64,000 nt of DNA from Fibrobacter sp. (GCA_024398965.1 JAKSIF010000005.1:102477-166476); one strand, 5' to 3'. Shown: positions 15,247-25,504, counted from the stretch's first letter. Translations and numbers: made by a program. Notes: generated from the letters alone by a model not told the origin.

Positions 15247-16230
15247 ATGGCAAAGCTTTGCGTAGTAATGGCAACCTATAATGGAGAAAAGTATCTAGGT
15301 CAGATGCTGGATTCTCTTGTTGCCCAGACAAGGCCCGCCGAAAAGATTATCGTGGTAGACGACGGTTCCAAGGATTCTTCCGTTTCCATTCTTGAAAGCT
15401 ACAAGGAAAAACTCCCCCTGGATATCTTCGTTTCACCCAAGAACCAGGGACACAGAGCCGCATTTTCAAAGTCCCTGGAAATGGCCCGGGACTACTTCGG
15501 TAAGGAACTGAAACCTGATGAAGAAGGGTTCATCGCCCTGGCCGACCAAGACGACATCTGGCTCCCCCGAAAACACGAAATTCTCTTGAATGAAATGGAG
15601 AAGGCGGATACAAACGGAACCTGCCCCGACATGGTCTTTGGCGACGCCCAGGTCATTGACGGAGAAGGCAAGGTATTTGCAGAATCCTGGAGGAAACTGG
15701 ACCACATTCCCGAAAGTCTGACCCTGCGAGCCCTTATGACCGGATTTACAAACGTTACCGGCTGCATGGTCATGTTCAGGTCTAGCCTCCTTGGCGACGT
15801 TCTGCCCATTCCCGTAGATGTTCCCGTACACGATCAATGGATTACTTTCTGCGCTGCGGCAAGAAACGGATACCGTTCCATCAAGGAACCCGTCATCCAG
15901 TACCGCATTCACAACCAGAATGCCATCGGCCTTGGCCACAGCCATACCTGGACGGGTAACCTGAAGCTTAACCTGCAGTGGGCAAAGATGCTGACCCAGG
16001 TTCCCCATTTTGAAAAGCTGAGCAAGGCCGACCAGGATTTCCTGACCACCTACGTCAGCTATACGGAAACGCGACTGTCCCGCTACTTCCTGCCGTCCTA
16101 CGTTTTATGGGTAGCAAGGAATGCCCGCAGTCTTTTCCCCCACATCGAGAGCAAACTGAAGTTTATTCCCCTGGTGGCCTACGGTATTGTGGGCGCACCT
16201 TTCGCTACGAAATTCCTAGGCAAAAGCTAG
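15247..16230 (+). CDS. Glycosyltransferase family 2
   Basis: The GT-A fold motifs are in order: VVMATYNGEKYLGQMLDSL at the N-terminus, IIVVDDGSKDSS (nucleotide-binding Asp pair), and ALADQDDIWLPRK, which contains the DxD-like metal site and is typical of rhamnosyltransferase-like GT2 enzymes. HDQWITFCAAARNG is the region of the catalytic base. At 327 aa, with a helical C-terminal part (VLWVARNARSLFPHI) that may touch the membrane. It is the first of three co-directional genes (15 bp to the next GT2), which together with the divergent GT4-like gene and the Wzi-like barrel suggest a surface glycan locus. The sugar and acceptor are unknown. Confidence 0.88.
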   Translation: MAKLCVVMATYNGEKYLGQMLDSLVAQTRPAEKIIVVDDGSKDSSVSILESYKEKLPLDIFVSPKNQGHRAAFSKSLEMARDYFGKELKPDEEGFIALADQDDIWLPRKHEILLNEMEKADTNGTCPDMVFGDAQVIDGEGKVFAESWRKLDHIPESLTLRALMTGFTNVTGCMVMFRSSLLGDVLPIPVDVPVHDQWITFCAAARNGYRSIKEPVIQYRIHNQNAIGLGHSHTWTGNLKLNLQWAKMLTQVPHFEKLSKADQDFLTTYVSYTETRLSRYFLPSYVLWVARNARSLFPHIESKLKFIPLVAYGIVGAPFATKFLGKS

Positions 16231-16245
16231 GTTCCCGAGGTTACT

Positions 16246-17136
16246 GTGAACGTTCAAGCCGTACTGGTAAACTTCAGGAACGAGGCAAAGACCATCAACT
16301 GCCTTAGGGCCCTTGAAAGAGGGACCGTCAAGCCCCGCCGTGTATTCGTGGTAGACAATTCCTGCACCGAAACCTCCAGGGCAGCCTTCCTTAAGGAAAG
16401 CTTTGATCTGGACGTGGAATGGATCTGGAATGTTGCAAACCTAGGTTTTGCCGCCGGATGCAACCAGGGCATTAGACGTTCCATGGAGGAGACGCCCGAC
16501 GATTACGTCTGGCTGTTGAACAACGATACGGAACCGACGCCCACCGCGCTGGAGAACCTGCTGAAAAAAGCGGAACAGACCGGCGCAGGCATAACGGGTT
16601 CCGCCATCTACGATTCCAACGGGAATTTCTCTGGCGGCGTCGGGCTTGTACATCCCAAGTTCGCTTCCGTCAAGCGCGGCAGTCTGCAGCAGCCGGAACG
16701 TTTCGACTACATCGAAGGTTCTTCCTTCCTGATTTCGCCTCAGTGTCTAGCCAAGATCGGCCCCCTCAGCGAAGACTACTTCCTGTACTTCGAAGAAAGC
16801 GACTACTGTCTCAAGGCAAAAAAGGCAGGGCTTACCCTGGCTTGGGCAACCGACAGCGTGATTACCCATCACATAGGCTCCAGTACCGGCAGCGAAATCC
16901 GTAAGGGCGGCGTTCCCTTCTTCATCGACTGCCTGATGATCCGTAACCGCATTCACTTCGCAAGATCCAACGGCTTCCCTGCCTACGGTATTTTCGTAGG
17001 GCTGCTGATTAGCCTGGGCCTCCGTCTAAAGCGCGGGCAGTTCAATCGTGTGGTGACCATCCTAAGGATTATTTCATCACGAAACGCCTTCAGGAATTTT
17101 ATCATAAAGAACGGTGGTTTCTATGACCATGTTTAA
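16246..17136 (+). CDS. Glycosyltransferase family 2 (GTG start)
   Basis: A second GT2 enzyme, 296 aa, distinct from the one before it. Motifs: VQAVLVNFRNEAKTINCL, VFVVDNSCTE, NVANLGFAAGCNQGI and WLLNNDTEPTP (metal-binding Asp region), then DYFLYFEESDYCLKAKKAG, the usual late motif of rhamnosyltransferase-type GT2 proteins. The start is GTG at 16246, chosen because GAGG lies 5 nt upstream and the protein begins directly with the first beta strand. The end overlaps the start of the Wzi-like gene by 14 nt, which implies translational coupling. Confidence 0.85.
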   Translation: MNVQAVLVNFRNEAKTINCLRALERGTVKPRRVFVVDNSCTETSRAAFLKESFDLDVEWIWNVANLGFAAGCNQGIRRSMEETPDDYVWLLNNDTEPTPTALENLLKKAEQTGAGITGSAIYDSNGNFSGGVGLVHPKFASVKRGSLQQPERFDYIEGSSFLISPQCLAKIGPLSEDYFLYFEESDYCLKAKKAGLTLAWATDSVITHHIGSSTGSEIRKGGVPFFIDCLMIRNRIHFARSNGFPAYGIFVGLLISLGLRLKRGQFNRVVTILRIISSRNAFRNFIIKNGGFYDHV

Positions 17137-18604
17137 GAAAAGTTTTTTCAAGTTTGTATGTTCGGCCGCCGCCTTCGCAGGCATCTCCGTCGGGTTTCTT
17201 TCCAATCCGGCCCAGGCCCACATTTCCTTTGAAAACGCCGACAAGAACCATCAGGTGAACATTCATGGCCAGCTGGTGGACTCCGTGGCCGTTACCAACT
17301 TCGGGAACATTCCCGGGCAGAATAACGCCCCCACCCATTATGACAATTCCATGTCTGTCCGTCTTTTTCTGGATGGCCACTTTACCAGCCGCTTGAATTT
17401 TGACGCCAGGGTAAAGATCCACACGGACTACACCAACCGCGACATCGCAGACCATTTCTACAATCCTAACGAAGGCCTTCCCTACAACAAGCAAAGCGAC
17501 ACCAAGCGAACTTGGGACTTGTTCGGCGCCAACGTTAACTACGACCTGGACGCGGTCAAGCTGCTGGCCGGCTTTGACTACCTGGCCTGGGGCCCCGCCC
17601 GACGAAACCACGTGATACTGCGCGGCGAACAAAACAACTACAGGCCCTGGCAAGATTCCACCAGCCGTATTCACGAAGCCGCTCCCACGCCTTATTTCGG
17701 TTACCAGTTCGAGATCGGCCCGGTGGTTTATACCCAGTACGGCATGAAGCTTTTCGAGAAGAAGAACTTCGGCAAGTATCTGCACGCCCATCGTCTAGAC
17801 CTGAGCCTGCCGGCAAAGATCACCCTAGGGCTTTCCGAGACATCCCTATACGGCTCTACCGTTGAACCCGCCGGAAGCAATCCTAACATGGACGCAGACA
17901 GCAGCGGTCGCGACTTTGAGTGGGCCTACATGATACCCTTCATTCCCTACGTCTTCCAGGAGCACCTGCAGGGCGACCAGGACAACATCTCGCTGTCGTT
18001 TGACCTTAGCGTCAAGACCATTCCCCATTGGGAATTCTACGGAGAACTGATGTGGGACGACATGAAGTCACCCACCAGCATGTTTGACGATTCCTGGTGG
18101 GGCAACAAGTGGGCGGCCTCCGTCGGCGTAGCCCGCGACAGCATCCGTCTGGGAAGTACTTACTGGAACTGGTATACGGAATATACCCGCGTAGAGCCCT
18201 GGGTCTACACACATCATAAGGGTGGCGCCTATACTTACGCCAGCTACACAAAGAGTTTGGGTACAGACCTTGGTCCCAATAGCCAGGAACTCTACGCCGA
18301 ATTAAGCGGAGCCTATACCTTCAAGACCGGATTCCTCAAGGACGCCTTCCTCAAGGGAACGCTCCACGGAAGCGCCGTAGCCAAGGACACCGCCTTCGGC
18401 GGCAACATTGCAGACATCCACACTCCCGAAAGCGCCACCGACAAGAAGTTCCTGGATGACGCCACCACCTTGAACTATGTGGAACTGGGAGGAAACCTGG
18501 AATTCGCCCCACGCCGCTGGATGACAATCCGCGCAGGATATTCTCGTTATTTCGGCGACTACGAAGGATACCGCGCAACTGCAGTCGGCACCCTACAATA
18601 CTAA
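17123..18604 (+). CDS. Wzi-like capsule assembly outer membrane barrel
   Basis: A 493-aa protein with a signal peptide (MTMFKKSFFKFVCSAAAF, hydrophobic core, then NPAQA). The mature part is strand-rich and contains FDYLAWGPARRNHVILRG, EWAYMIPFIPYVFQEH and a TRVEPWVYTHHK stretch followed by SLGTDLGPNSQELYAEL, which recall the Wzi/CapA family of capsule assembly barrels that tether group 1 type capsule to the cell surface. It ends ...YRATAVGTLQY with a terminal aromatic. The ATG at 17123 (or 17129) is preferred to a GTG at 17114. Overlap with the GT2 gene supports a shared surface glycan function. Family assignment is from recognisable segments, not a search. Confidence 0.7.
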   Translation: MTMFKKSFFKFVCSAAAFAGISVGFLSNPAQAHISFENADKNHQVNIHGQLVDSVAVTNFGNIPGQNNAPTHYDNSMSVRLFLDGHFTSRLNFDARVKIHTDYTNRDIADHFYNPNEGLPYNKQSDTKRTWDLFGANVNYDLDAVKLLAGFDYLAWGPARRNHVILRGEQNNYRPWQDSTSRIHEAAPTPYFGYQFEIGPVVYTQYGMKLFEKKNFGKYLHAHRLDLSLPAKITLGLSETSLYGSTVEPAGSNPNMDADSSGRDFEWAYMIPFIPYVFQEHLQGDQDNISLSFDLSVKTIPHWEFYGELMWDDMKSPTSMFDDSWWGNKWAASVGVARDSIRLGSTYWNWYTEYTRVEPWVYTHHKGGAYTYASYTKSLGTDLGPNSQELYAELSGAYTFKTGFLKDAFLKGTLHGSAVAKDTAFGGNIADIHTPESATDKKFLDDATTLNYVELGGNLEFAPRRWMTIRAGYSRYFGDYEGYRATAVGTLQY

Positions 18605-18607
18605 GTC

Positions 18608-18637
18608 AAAAAGTCCTGAAATCTCAGGACTTTTTTT
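18608..18637. terminator. Bidirectional rho-independent terminator
   Basis: AAAAAGTCCTGA pairs with TCAGGACTTTTT around an AATC loop, with A- and T-runs on both sides. It separates the convergent Wzi-like and histidine kinase genes. Confidence 0.9.
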
Positions 18638-18657
18638 ACGACTTTTCAAACCTTTTC

Positions 18658-20931
18658 TTAGGACTTTGAAAACACGGTTCTAAGAACCGTCAGCAGGTTT
18701 TCGAGTTTAATGGGCTTTGCCACATGGCCGTCCATTCCGTAGGAGAAGGCTAGTTTCTTGTCTTCTTCGAAGGCGTTGGCGGTCATAGCCACAATGGGAA
18801 CCAAGGCCAGAGACCTGTCGGAGAAATCACGAATTCTGCGGGTTGCCTCATAGCCATCCATTACAGGCATCTGAACATCCATCAAGACCAGGTCGTAATA
18901 GCCGCCACCTCGTTCAAGCAACTTGTCGCAGGCAACCAAGCCGTTTTCGGCAAGTTCAATTGTGGCTCCGGTATCCTTGAGCAAATGCTGAGCGAAAACC
19001 TGGTTCATGTGGTTGTCTTCCACAAGAAGCACCTTCTTTCCCTTCAGAAGATTCATGTCTTCAACGGACAGATTTTTGCTAGCCTCAACAGGCTCATTCT
19101 TTTCGTCGGGAGTATTCTCTCCAATTCTGAAGTTCAGCTGGACATTGAATACAGTACCAACATCAAGGGCACTGTTCACCTCGATGGTTCCCGCCATCAT
19201 GTCCACCAGATTCTTGGTAATGCTCATGCCAAGACCCGTTCCCTGGATGCCGCTGACCGTACTGGTCTGTTCACGTTCAAAGGGCTGGAAGATCAGCTTC
19301 AGGAATTCCTCGCTCATGCCAAGGCCCGTATCGCGAACCTTGATTTCAAAGGATGCAAATCCCGGTACCGGAGAGAAACGTTCCTTGACCTTAAAATCAA
19401 CCTTGCCACCTTCCCTATTGAACTTGATTGCGTTGCTAAGCAAGTTAAGCAAAATCTGCATCAGGCGCTGCTTATCGCAAATAACCTTGTCGTGCTTGAC
19501 ATCTTCAAAACGAACACTCAGTTCCAGCTGCTTTGCAAGAATATCTTCGGCAATAATGGTCTTTAACTCATCTGCAATTTCCTGCAAGGATTCAACCTTG
19601 GTAGACAGCTTGATTTTTCCACTTTCGATGCGGCTCATATCGAGGACATCATCAATCAACGACAGCAGGTAACTACTTGATGTAGAAATCTTGGTCAGGT
19701 AATCGCCTACAACCGTCTGGTCATCAATGTGATTTCTGGCCAGGCCCGTAAATCCGATAATCGCGTTCATGGGAGTACGGATGTCATGGCTTACATTGTT
19801 CAGGAAGGTGGTCTTGGCCTTATTTGCGGACTGGGCTGCAGACAGAGCCTTCTGCAACTTATCCATCTGTTCCAGTTCCTTCAGCTTTTCATCATTGATA
19901 GTCTTGGTCGCAAAAATGACATGCTTCAAAGGAGCATCAGGACTTTCCTCAAGATCCTTCACTGCAATAAAGTAGGCTTCCGCCCATTCGTATTCGTTAC
20001 GGTTATCCAGAACCAGGGTAGACTGGAACTGTGAGGCAATAATGGGAGAAACACGCAGACGCTCCTCAAGGGTATTAAAGTCCATGAACTTGAAGAAATC
20101 AGCACGATGTTCCGCACGGACCTTGTTGTATCCAAAGAAGGTAATCCGTTCCACGGCGTCTCCTTCAGAGCCAATTACGTCTCTAACGACCTTGTTATTG
20201 GTCAGGCTGACAAAAGTCCTTTTTTCAATGTCCGCATAGTACAGCGAAGAAAAGACATTACCCAAGGACTGGAAAACAGCCATCTGCTCTTCGCGACTGT
20301 GAATGGATTTCTGTAAAGCTTCTTCAGCCTCCATTTTCTGCTTAATCACAAGATGGTTACTTGCTCGGATAGAAGAAAAGACGCAGCTCAATCCAATGCT
20401 TGCAATACCCCACACACAAACATTCAATACATCGACTCTAAATACGCGAGCATCCTTGTACATGTAGCAGAACAGTACGAAAATAATGCTCATGATAAAG
20501 GCCAAGGTCAAGCTTCTGACAGGGCGGTCAAAAAAGATAAGGGGAACAACGATAATAAGGATGATGAAAGCCAAGGCGTAGTTGCTCGTATCAAAGACAG
20601 AACCTAGCACGATGCCAAAGGCGTACATGGTTGCAGCAAAGGTTACTATCAGGATATTTATAAGAGCCGGATGCTTGGAAGCAACAAACTTGGTTAGGCA
20701 AAAGATCCCTAGCTGCAAGATGCACAGCATGCTGTAGGGCAAAACGTTCGCCACATAAACATCATCAAAGCAATACGTGTAAACAGCAAGAAGACCCATC
20801 AGTATGCAGACGACCGTAGAAAAAGCGGTCAGCAAGGAATGATTCTCCTTAAGGAAGCGATCTTCTACCTGCAGCCATTCATCCTTGGTCAAGCCAGCAT
20901 AGATGAACGTATTCCACAATTTTTTCAACAT
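18658..20931 (-). CDS. Hybrid sensor histidine kinase with receiver domain
   Basis: A 757-aa two-component protein. Residues about 30-190 hold six predicted membrane helices; a short coiled coil (MEAEEALQKSIHSREEQ) leads to a PAS-like region (about 230-345) and a second coiled coil. The HisKA box is LNNVSHDIRTPMNAIIGF with phospho-accepting His at about residue 382. The ATPase follows with N box LLSNAIKFN, G1 box VRDTGLGM and G2 box GTGLGMSI. A C-terminal receiver (from VLLVEDNHMN) has the phospho-Asp in DLVLMDVQMPVMDG at about residue 685, and the conserved Lys in VAKPIK. The ATG at 20931 has GGGG upstream and is preferred to a GTG at 20943. No output regulator is adjacent, so the signal and target are unknown. 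Confidence 0.92.
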   Translation of the reverse strand: MLKKLWNTFIYAGLTKDEWLQVEDRFLKENHSLLTAFSTVVCILMGLLAVYTYCFDDVYVANVLPYSMLCILQLGIFCLTKFVASKHPALINILIVTFAATMYAFGIVLGSVFDTSNYALAFIILIIVVPLIFFDRPVRSLTLAFIMSIIFVLFCYMYKDARVFRVDVLNVCVWGIASIGLSCVFSSIRASNHLVIKQKMEAEEALQKSIHSREEQMAVFQSLGNVFSSLYYADIEKRTFVSLTNNKVVRDVIGSEGDAVERITFFGYNKVRAEHRADFFKFMDFNTLEERLRVSPIIASQFQSTLVLDNRNEYEWAEAYFIAVKDLEESPDAPLKHVIFATKTINDEKLKELEQMDKLQKALSAAQSANKAKTTFLNNVSHDIRTPMNAIIGFTGLARNHIDDQTVVGDYLTKISTSSSYLLSLIDDVLDMSRIESGKIKLSTKVESLQEIADELKTIIAEDILAKQLELSVRFEDVKHDKVICDKQRLMQILLNLLSNAIKFNREGGKVDFKVKERFSPVPGFASFEIKVRDTGLGMSEEFLKLIFQPFEREQTSTVSGIQGTGLGMSITKNLVDMMAGTIEVNSALDVGTVFNVQLNFRIGENTPDEKNEPVEASKNLSVEDMNLLKGKKVLLVEDNHMNQVFAQHLLKDTGATIELAENGLVACDKLLERGGGYYDLVLMDVQMPVMDGYEATRRIRDFSDRSLALVPIVAMTANAFEEDKKLAFSYGMDGHVAKPIKLENLLTVLRTVFSKS

Positions 20932-20976
20932 AACAAACCCCACTTACACAAATAAGAAATATATAACAATCGAAAT

Positions 20977-21864
20977 TTACTTCTTTTTTAAAGCTAAAAG
21001 AACCACCGAAGCCAAAATCAGCATAATTCCAAGGACTATGCGCAAGGTCAATGATTCATCAAAAATCACCGTGCCAATAACCACAGCAGTCAATGGTTCC
21101 AAGGCACCCATAATCGCCGTAGGCGTAGAACCGACCAACTTTCCTGCCTTGGCCATAAACACCAGAGAGAGCACCGTTGGAACAAAGCCAAGCATTAAAG
21201 CCCACCCCCACTGGCTAGCAGACGTCAAGACCGGAGGTGTTCCGCTTCCCAAGGTTACAGAATACAACAACAGAAACATGAGGCAGAAAATCATGGCGTA
21301 AAAAGAAAGTTTTACCGCCCCCATGTTCAGGCGCGCCTTGCTTACAATCACAATGTAAATGGCATACGCAAAAGATGAAGCTAGTACCAACAAAAGCCCC
21401 GTTGTATTGAGGACAGAGCCACCTTCACCGCCCTTGTAAAGTAACGCAATCCCTCCCAAGGATATGGCGATGGACAAAGCCGTAGTCAAGTTCAACTTTT
21501 CCTTAAAGAAAAGCCCCATGATCAAGGCGACTTCCAATGGATAAAGGAACAACAAGGTAGAGGCAAGGCCTGCATCCATGTAATTGAAGGATGCGTAAAG
21601 TGCCAAGGCGCAAACAGCAAAGAGAAAGCCGAGAACGGCAAGAACAGGAACCCCACGGCGTTCAACCTTGAAGCTCATGCGGTTTGCAAGCATCAACAGG
21701 AAAAGCAGGAATACGGCCGTCGCAAAACGGTAACACAGGACTGCTTCCGGAGTGAGTCCTTCACGATAAAGGAAGAGGGCTCCCAGAGGATTGGTGCCGT
21801 AGCAGATGGCGGCACCACAACCGTAGAGAATACCCTTTGCTTTACCTTGAGCCGATTCGATCAT
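20977..21864 (-). CDS. EamA/DMT-family transporter
   Basis: About 295 residues with ten predicted membrane helices arranged as two EamA repeats of five, typical of the drug/metabolite transporter superfamily (RhaT/YdcZ-type exporters). The first repeat begins ILYGCGAAICYGTNPLGALF and the second near VLNTTGLLLVLASSFAYAIY; GSTPTAIMGALEPLTAVVIG is the typical late motif. Three in-frame starts are possible (GTG 21876, ATG 21873, ATG 21864); the upstream two fall inside a palindromic repeat, so 21864 is given here with low certainty. It lies 38-50 bp downstream of smc on the same strand. The substrate is unknown. Confidence 0.85.
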   Translation of the reverse strand: MIESAQGKAKGILYGCGAAICYGTNPLGALFLYREGLTPEAVLCYRFATAVFLLFLLMLANRMSFKVERRGVPVLAVLGFLFAVCALALYASFNYMDAGLASTLLFLYPLEVALIMGLFFKEKLNLTTALSIAISLGGIALLYKGGEGGSVLNTTGLLLVLASSFAYAIYIVIVSKARLNMGAVKLSFYAMIFCLMFLLLYSVTLGSGTPPVLTSASQWGWALMLGFVPTVLSLVFMAKAGKLVGSTPTAIMGALEPLTAVVIGTVIFDESLTLRIVLGIMLILASVVLLALKKK

Positions 21865-21867
21865 GGA

Positions 21868-21903
21868 TCCCATCACTCGCTTCGCTCGTTCCAGGATGAC
21901 GTA
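21868..21903. repeat. Dispersed palindromic element at the start of the EamA gene
   Basis: GATCCCATCACTCGCTTCGCT, continuing CGTTCCAGGATGACG, has the outer arms of the 13-14 kb elements and a GAA-type loop. It fills the gap between smc and the EamA gene and overlaps the possible upstream starts of the latter. Confidence 0.7.
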
Positions 21904-21914
21904 AAAAACTACCC

Positions 21915-24900
21915 TTAGATTGCGAACTTGGTTGCATCGGCCAGCTGGACGCTCGCAATGCGGGAAATGCCCTTGATTTCCTGAGTCACACCGTAAAGCA
22001 TATCGGCTTCGGCCATGGTACGCTTGTTATGGGTCACCACGATGAACAAGGTCTGCTTACTGAATTCGCGGAGGAGTGCCATGAAACGACCCACGTTGGC
22101 GTCGTCCAGAGGACCATCCACTTCGTCCAGCACGCAGTAGGGAGACGGCTTTTCCATGTAGATAGCGAACAGCAAGGCCGTAGCGGTCAAGGCGTGTTCA
22201 CCACCAGACAGGGCCTTGATGCCGCGCATCTTCTTACCGGTGGGTCGAACGTTGATTTCGATGTCTGCATCTAGGATATCCATGGGTTTGCCCATTTCAT
22301 CCACCTTTTCCACAAGGCTCATCTTGGTTTCGCCGTTCAGGAACAGCTTACTGAAGACAAACTGGAAGTTCTTCTGGATACGGCTGAAGGTTTCAAGATA
22401 GCGCTGACGGGCGATGTCATCCAGCTTGGTGATGGTACGGTCGAGAGAGGCGCGGGCACGATCGAGATCGTCGAACTGCTTTTCCACTTCCTCGAGACGC
22501 TTCTTTTCGTCTTCGTAGTTTTCCATCACGTTGACATTGACAGGGCCCAGTTCCTTGATCTTGCCGCGGAGTTCACGGACTTCGCGATCGGCTTCGGGCT
22601 GGCTGTATTCCACACGTTCAACGTCTTCGGGATTGGCGAGATCTACAGACCATTCATTGGTGATGCGTTCCACCAGACGATCCAGGTTTGCCTGCAAGGC
22701 TTCCTGACGGCGGCCCACATCATTCAATTCCTTCATCTTTTCGATCATGTCGTCACGAAGGGTGTTTACTTCGGAGCGCCAGTCTTCGATATCGCCGGAC
22801 ACAAGTTCGTACTTCTCACGGGCAAGGTCACGCTGCTGTTCCAAGTCACGAAGTTCAGAATCCTTGCTCTGGATCTGGGTTTCCAGATCCCTGGAGTCTT
22901 CGTTGTTCTTGTCGATATTCTGGAGGTTGGTCTCGATTTCTGCATTGCGATTGCGGATGGAGTTTTCCAGGAATTCAATCTGTTCGGCAATACCACGAAG
23001 GCGGTTGGTATTCTGGGCAAGCTTTGCATTCTTGTCCTGAGCGGCGCGTTCCAGTTCGCGAACTTCTTCTTCCTTTTCGCGATACATGGTTTCCTGCTCG
23101 GACATTTGGTCGTTGACAGAGGAATACTGTTCTTCTGCACGTTCCACGGCGGACTGGGCTTCGGCAAGTTCAGCATCGCTGTTCTTGGAATCCTCGGCAG
23201 CCTGAATCTTGGCCATGGCGTTCTGGACTTCAGCTTCCAACTGGTTCAGACGGCGCTCGCAGCTCAAGACCGTATTGTTATGGATTGCAACAGCGGAGTT
23301 AGCGCCACGCTGGGTTTCCTGCTGTTCTCGAATTTCATCTACGATGGATTCCAGCATCTGGACGTCTTCGTCCACAAGGTCCTGGAGGCGGCCGATTTCC
23401 TCAGTCTGGACTTCAACTTCAGCCAGCACGTTTTCAAGTAGGGCGTTAGCCTCGGCGATTTCGTTCTTGCGGGAAAGGGCGCCGGAGGTAGCCGCACCGC
23501 TACTGACAAGACCGCTGGTACGTACAATGGCATCGGGAGCCACAAAGCAAAGGTCCTGGTCACGCATGTTCTTGGCCAGCGAAAGCGCAGTCTGGAGGGA
23601 GTCCACCACATAGTAGCGGGACAGAATTCCAGAGAGCCAACCGCTGATTTCGCCATCGGCCTTGACGAACTGGTTCAGGCAGCCCACCACACCGGCACCG
23701 TCTACGGTACCCTGATATGCGGGAGCCGGAACCTGGGTAAGGGCGAGAAGCGCCTTCCCCACGTTGTAGCCCTTCATGGATTCCACAATTTCAGAAGCGT
23801 TGCCTTCGTTAGAGACAATGACAGCATCCATCAAGTCGCCAAGGGCAGCTTCCACCTGAGATGCATATTCGGGAACAGCCTCGATACGTTCGGAAAGGAT
23901 TCCGCCTATGAGCTCAGCCTTGTTTTCTACAAGCCAGCGGCTGGCGTCGGTACCTTCGTTAGCCACGCTCTGCAGGACGTCGATTCTGGAGCGGAGACGG
24001 GTTTCTTCGTTCTTCAGATCCTGCAGTTTCTTCTGGGCATCAGTCAATTCGCCGCGTTCGCCATCCAGACGATCCTCGCGGGTAGACTTCTGTTCTTCAA
24101 GACGTTCCAGGTTGGCGTTAGCCTGGTCCACGCCATCCTTGATATCGCGGATGGCATCTTCGGCCTCAGCCTTCTGGGACTTGAGGCCTTCAATTTCGTT
24201 GTTCCACTTTTCCAGGTTGCCCTGCAGAAGGGCAGACTCGGCATCCATACGTTCAAAGCGGCTCCTGAGGGAGTTGGCCTTGTTGGTTGCCTGGAGGCGT
24301 TCGTTGGAAAGTTCCCTGGACTGTTGGCGAAGGTCATCCAGCTTGTCGCGCATGACCTGCAATACTTCGCGTTCACGTTCCAGCAGGGCGTTCATCTCGT
24401 CCATGTCGCTGTCGGAACCAAGAACCGCATTTTCTTCTTCAAGGCGGGACTGTTCAACCGTCAGTTCCTCCACCTTGCCCTGACTACGGGTGATTTCTTC
24501 CTGGGCCTTATCATTGGCGCTTTCCAAGGCAGAAATGGTATCGCGGATTCGTCCAAAATTGTTGTTCAAGTCGTTAAGGCTAATGGTAGCCTTCTGGACT
24601 TCACGTTCCAAGTCGCGATAGGCGGTTTCGTCTTCGCTAATGAGAAGTTTCTTCTCGTCGATTTTGGTCTGGAGTTCCGTGGCCTTGGTCTTTGCAGATT
24701 CCACCTCGTGGTTCATACGGCGAGATGTGGTATCCAAGGTAGAAAGACCGTCCTTCATGTCTTCGTACTTGTCGATACTGATAGACAGGTCCAGTTCACG
24801 GAGGCGCCTATTCAAGCGCTTAAATTCATTGACCTTTTCGGCCTGGGTTTCGTACATACGTACAGAACGGCGGACATTACGGAGGTTGTCCTCGACGCGG

Positions 24901-25469
24901 TCCATATCCATCTGCACACGTTCCAACTGGCGGCGGGTTTCCTTACGCTGCTGCTTATACTTGCTGACGCCTGCGGCTTCTTCGAAAAGAACTCGACGGT
25001 CATCGGCCTTGTCAGAAAGAACCGCCTTAATCATGTCGGCGTTCATCTGGGAATAAGTACTGGAACCAAGACCGGAGTCAAAAAGCAGGGCATGGACGTC
25101 GCGAAGACGGCATTCCTGGTTATTGATCAGGTACTCGCCGGAACCGTCACGATGGACGCGGCGGGTAACCACCACTTCGGAATATTCAGAATTCAAAGTT
25201 CCATCGCTGTTGTCGATGACGATGGAGACTTCTGCAAGGCTCATGGCGGCACGCTCTTCGGTACCGCTAAAGATCACGTCCTGCATCTTGCCCATACGAA
25301 GTGCAGCGGCCTTCTGTTCGCCAAGCACCCAGCGGATAGCATCGGTAATGTTAGACTTACCGCAACCATTGGGACCCACCACAGCCGTAAGGCCCTTGGT
25401 AGGGAAATTCACTTCGGTCCTTTGGGCAAAGGACTTGAATCCAAAAATCTTTAGTTTTGTAATCTGCAC
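21915..25469 (-). CDS. smc: Chromosome segregation SMC protein
   Basis: The 1184-aa condensin ATPase that compacts and segregates the chromosome together with ScpA/ScpB. The head starts MQITKLKIFGFKSFAQ with Walker A GPNGCGKSN at residues 32-40. Two long coiled-coil arms (about 165-500 and 660-1000) flank the hinge (about 515-650, ELIGGILSERIEAVPEYASQ). The C-terminal head has the ABC signature LSGGEHALTATALL and Walker B YCVLDEVDGPLDD. Length and order are normal for bacterial SMC. The gene begins 35 bp after a lipoprotein gene on the same strand. No scpA or scpB lies in this window. Confidence 0.97.
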   Translation of the reverse strand: MQITKLKIFGFKSFAQRTEVNFPTKGLTAVVGPNGCGKSNITDAIRWVLGEQKAAALRMGKMQDVIFSGTEERAAMSLAEVSIVIDNSDGTLNSEYSEVVVTRRVHRDGSGEYLINNQECRLRDVHALLFDSGLGSSTYSQMNADMIKAVLSDKADDRRVLFEEAAGVSKYKQQRKETRRQLERVQMDMDRVEDNLRNVRRSVRMYETQAEKVNEFKRLNRRLRELDLSISIDKYEDMKDGLSTLDTTSRRMNHEVESAKTKATELQTKIDEKKLLISEDETAYRDLEREVQKATISLNDLNNNFGRIRDTISALESANDKAQEEITRSQGKVEELTVEQSRLEEENAVLGSDSDMDEMNALLEREREVLQVMRDKLDDLRQQSRELSNERLQATNKANSLRSRFERMDAESALLQGNLEKWNNEIEGLKSQKAEAEDAIRDIKDGVDQANANLERLEEQKSTREDRLDGERGELTDAQKKLQDLKNEETRLRSRIDVLQSVANEGTDASRWLVENKAELIGGILSERIEAVPEYASQVEAALGDLMDAVIVSNEGNASEIVESMKGYNVGKALLALTQVPAPAYQGTVDGAGVVGCLNQFVKADGEISGWLSGILSRYYVVDSLQTALSLAKNMRDQDLCFVAPDAIVRTSGLVSSGAATSGALSRKNEIAEANALLENVLAEVEVQTEEIGRLQDLVDEDVQMLESIVDEIREQQETQRGANSAVAIHNNTVLSCERRLNQLEAEVQNAMAKIQAAEDSKNSDAELAEAQSAVERAEEQYSSVNDQMSEQETMYREKEEEVRELERAAQDKNAKLAQNTNRLRGIAEQIEFLENSIRNRNAEIETNLQNIDKNNEDSRDLETQIQSKDSELRDLEQQRDLAREKYELVSGDIEDWRSEVNTLRDDMIEKMKELNDVGRRQEALQANLDRLVERITNEWSVDLANPEDVERVEYSQPEADREVRELRGKIKELGPVNVNVMENYEDEKKRLEEVEKQFDDLDRARASLDRTITKLDDIARQRYLETFSRIQKNFQFVFSKLFLNGETKMSLVEKVDEMGKPMDILDADIEINVRPTGKKMRGIKALSGGEHALTATALLFAIYMEKPSPYCVLDEVDGPLDDANVGRFMALLREFSKQTLFIVVTHNKRTMAEADMLYGVTQEIKGISRIASVQLADATKFAI

Positions 25470-25504
25470 AGGCTAAATCTAGAAAATAGGCTAAAATCGT
25501 TGGG

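Noticed and set aside
24324..25454. 376-aa plus-strand frame opposite smc
   Set aside because: Shadow of the smc coding sequence; no domain and no ribosome site.
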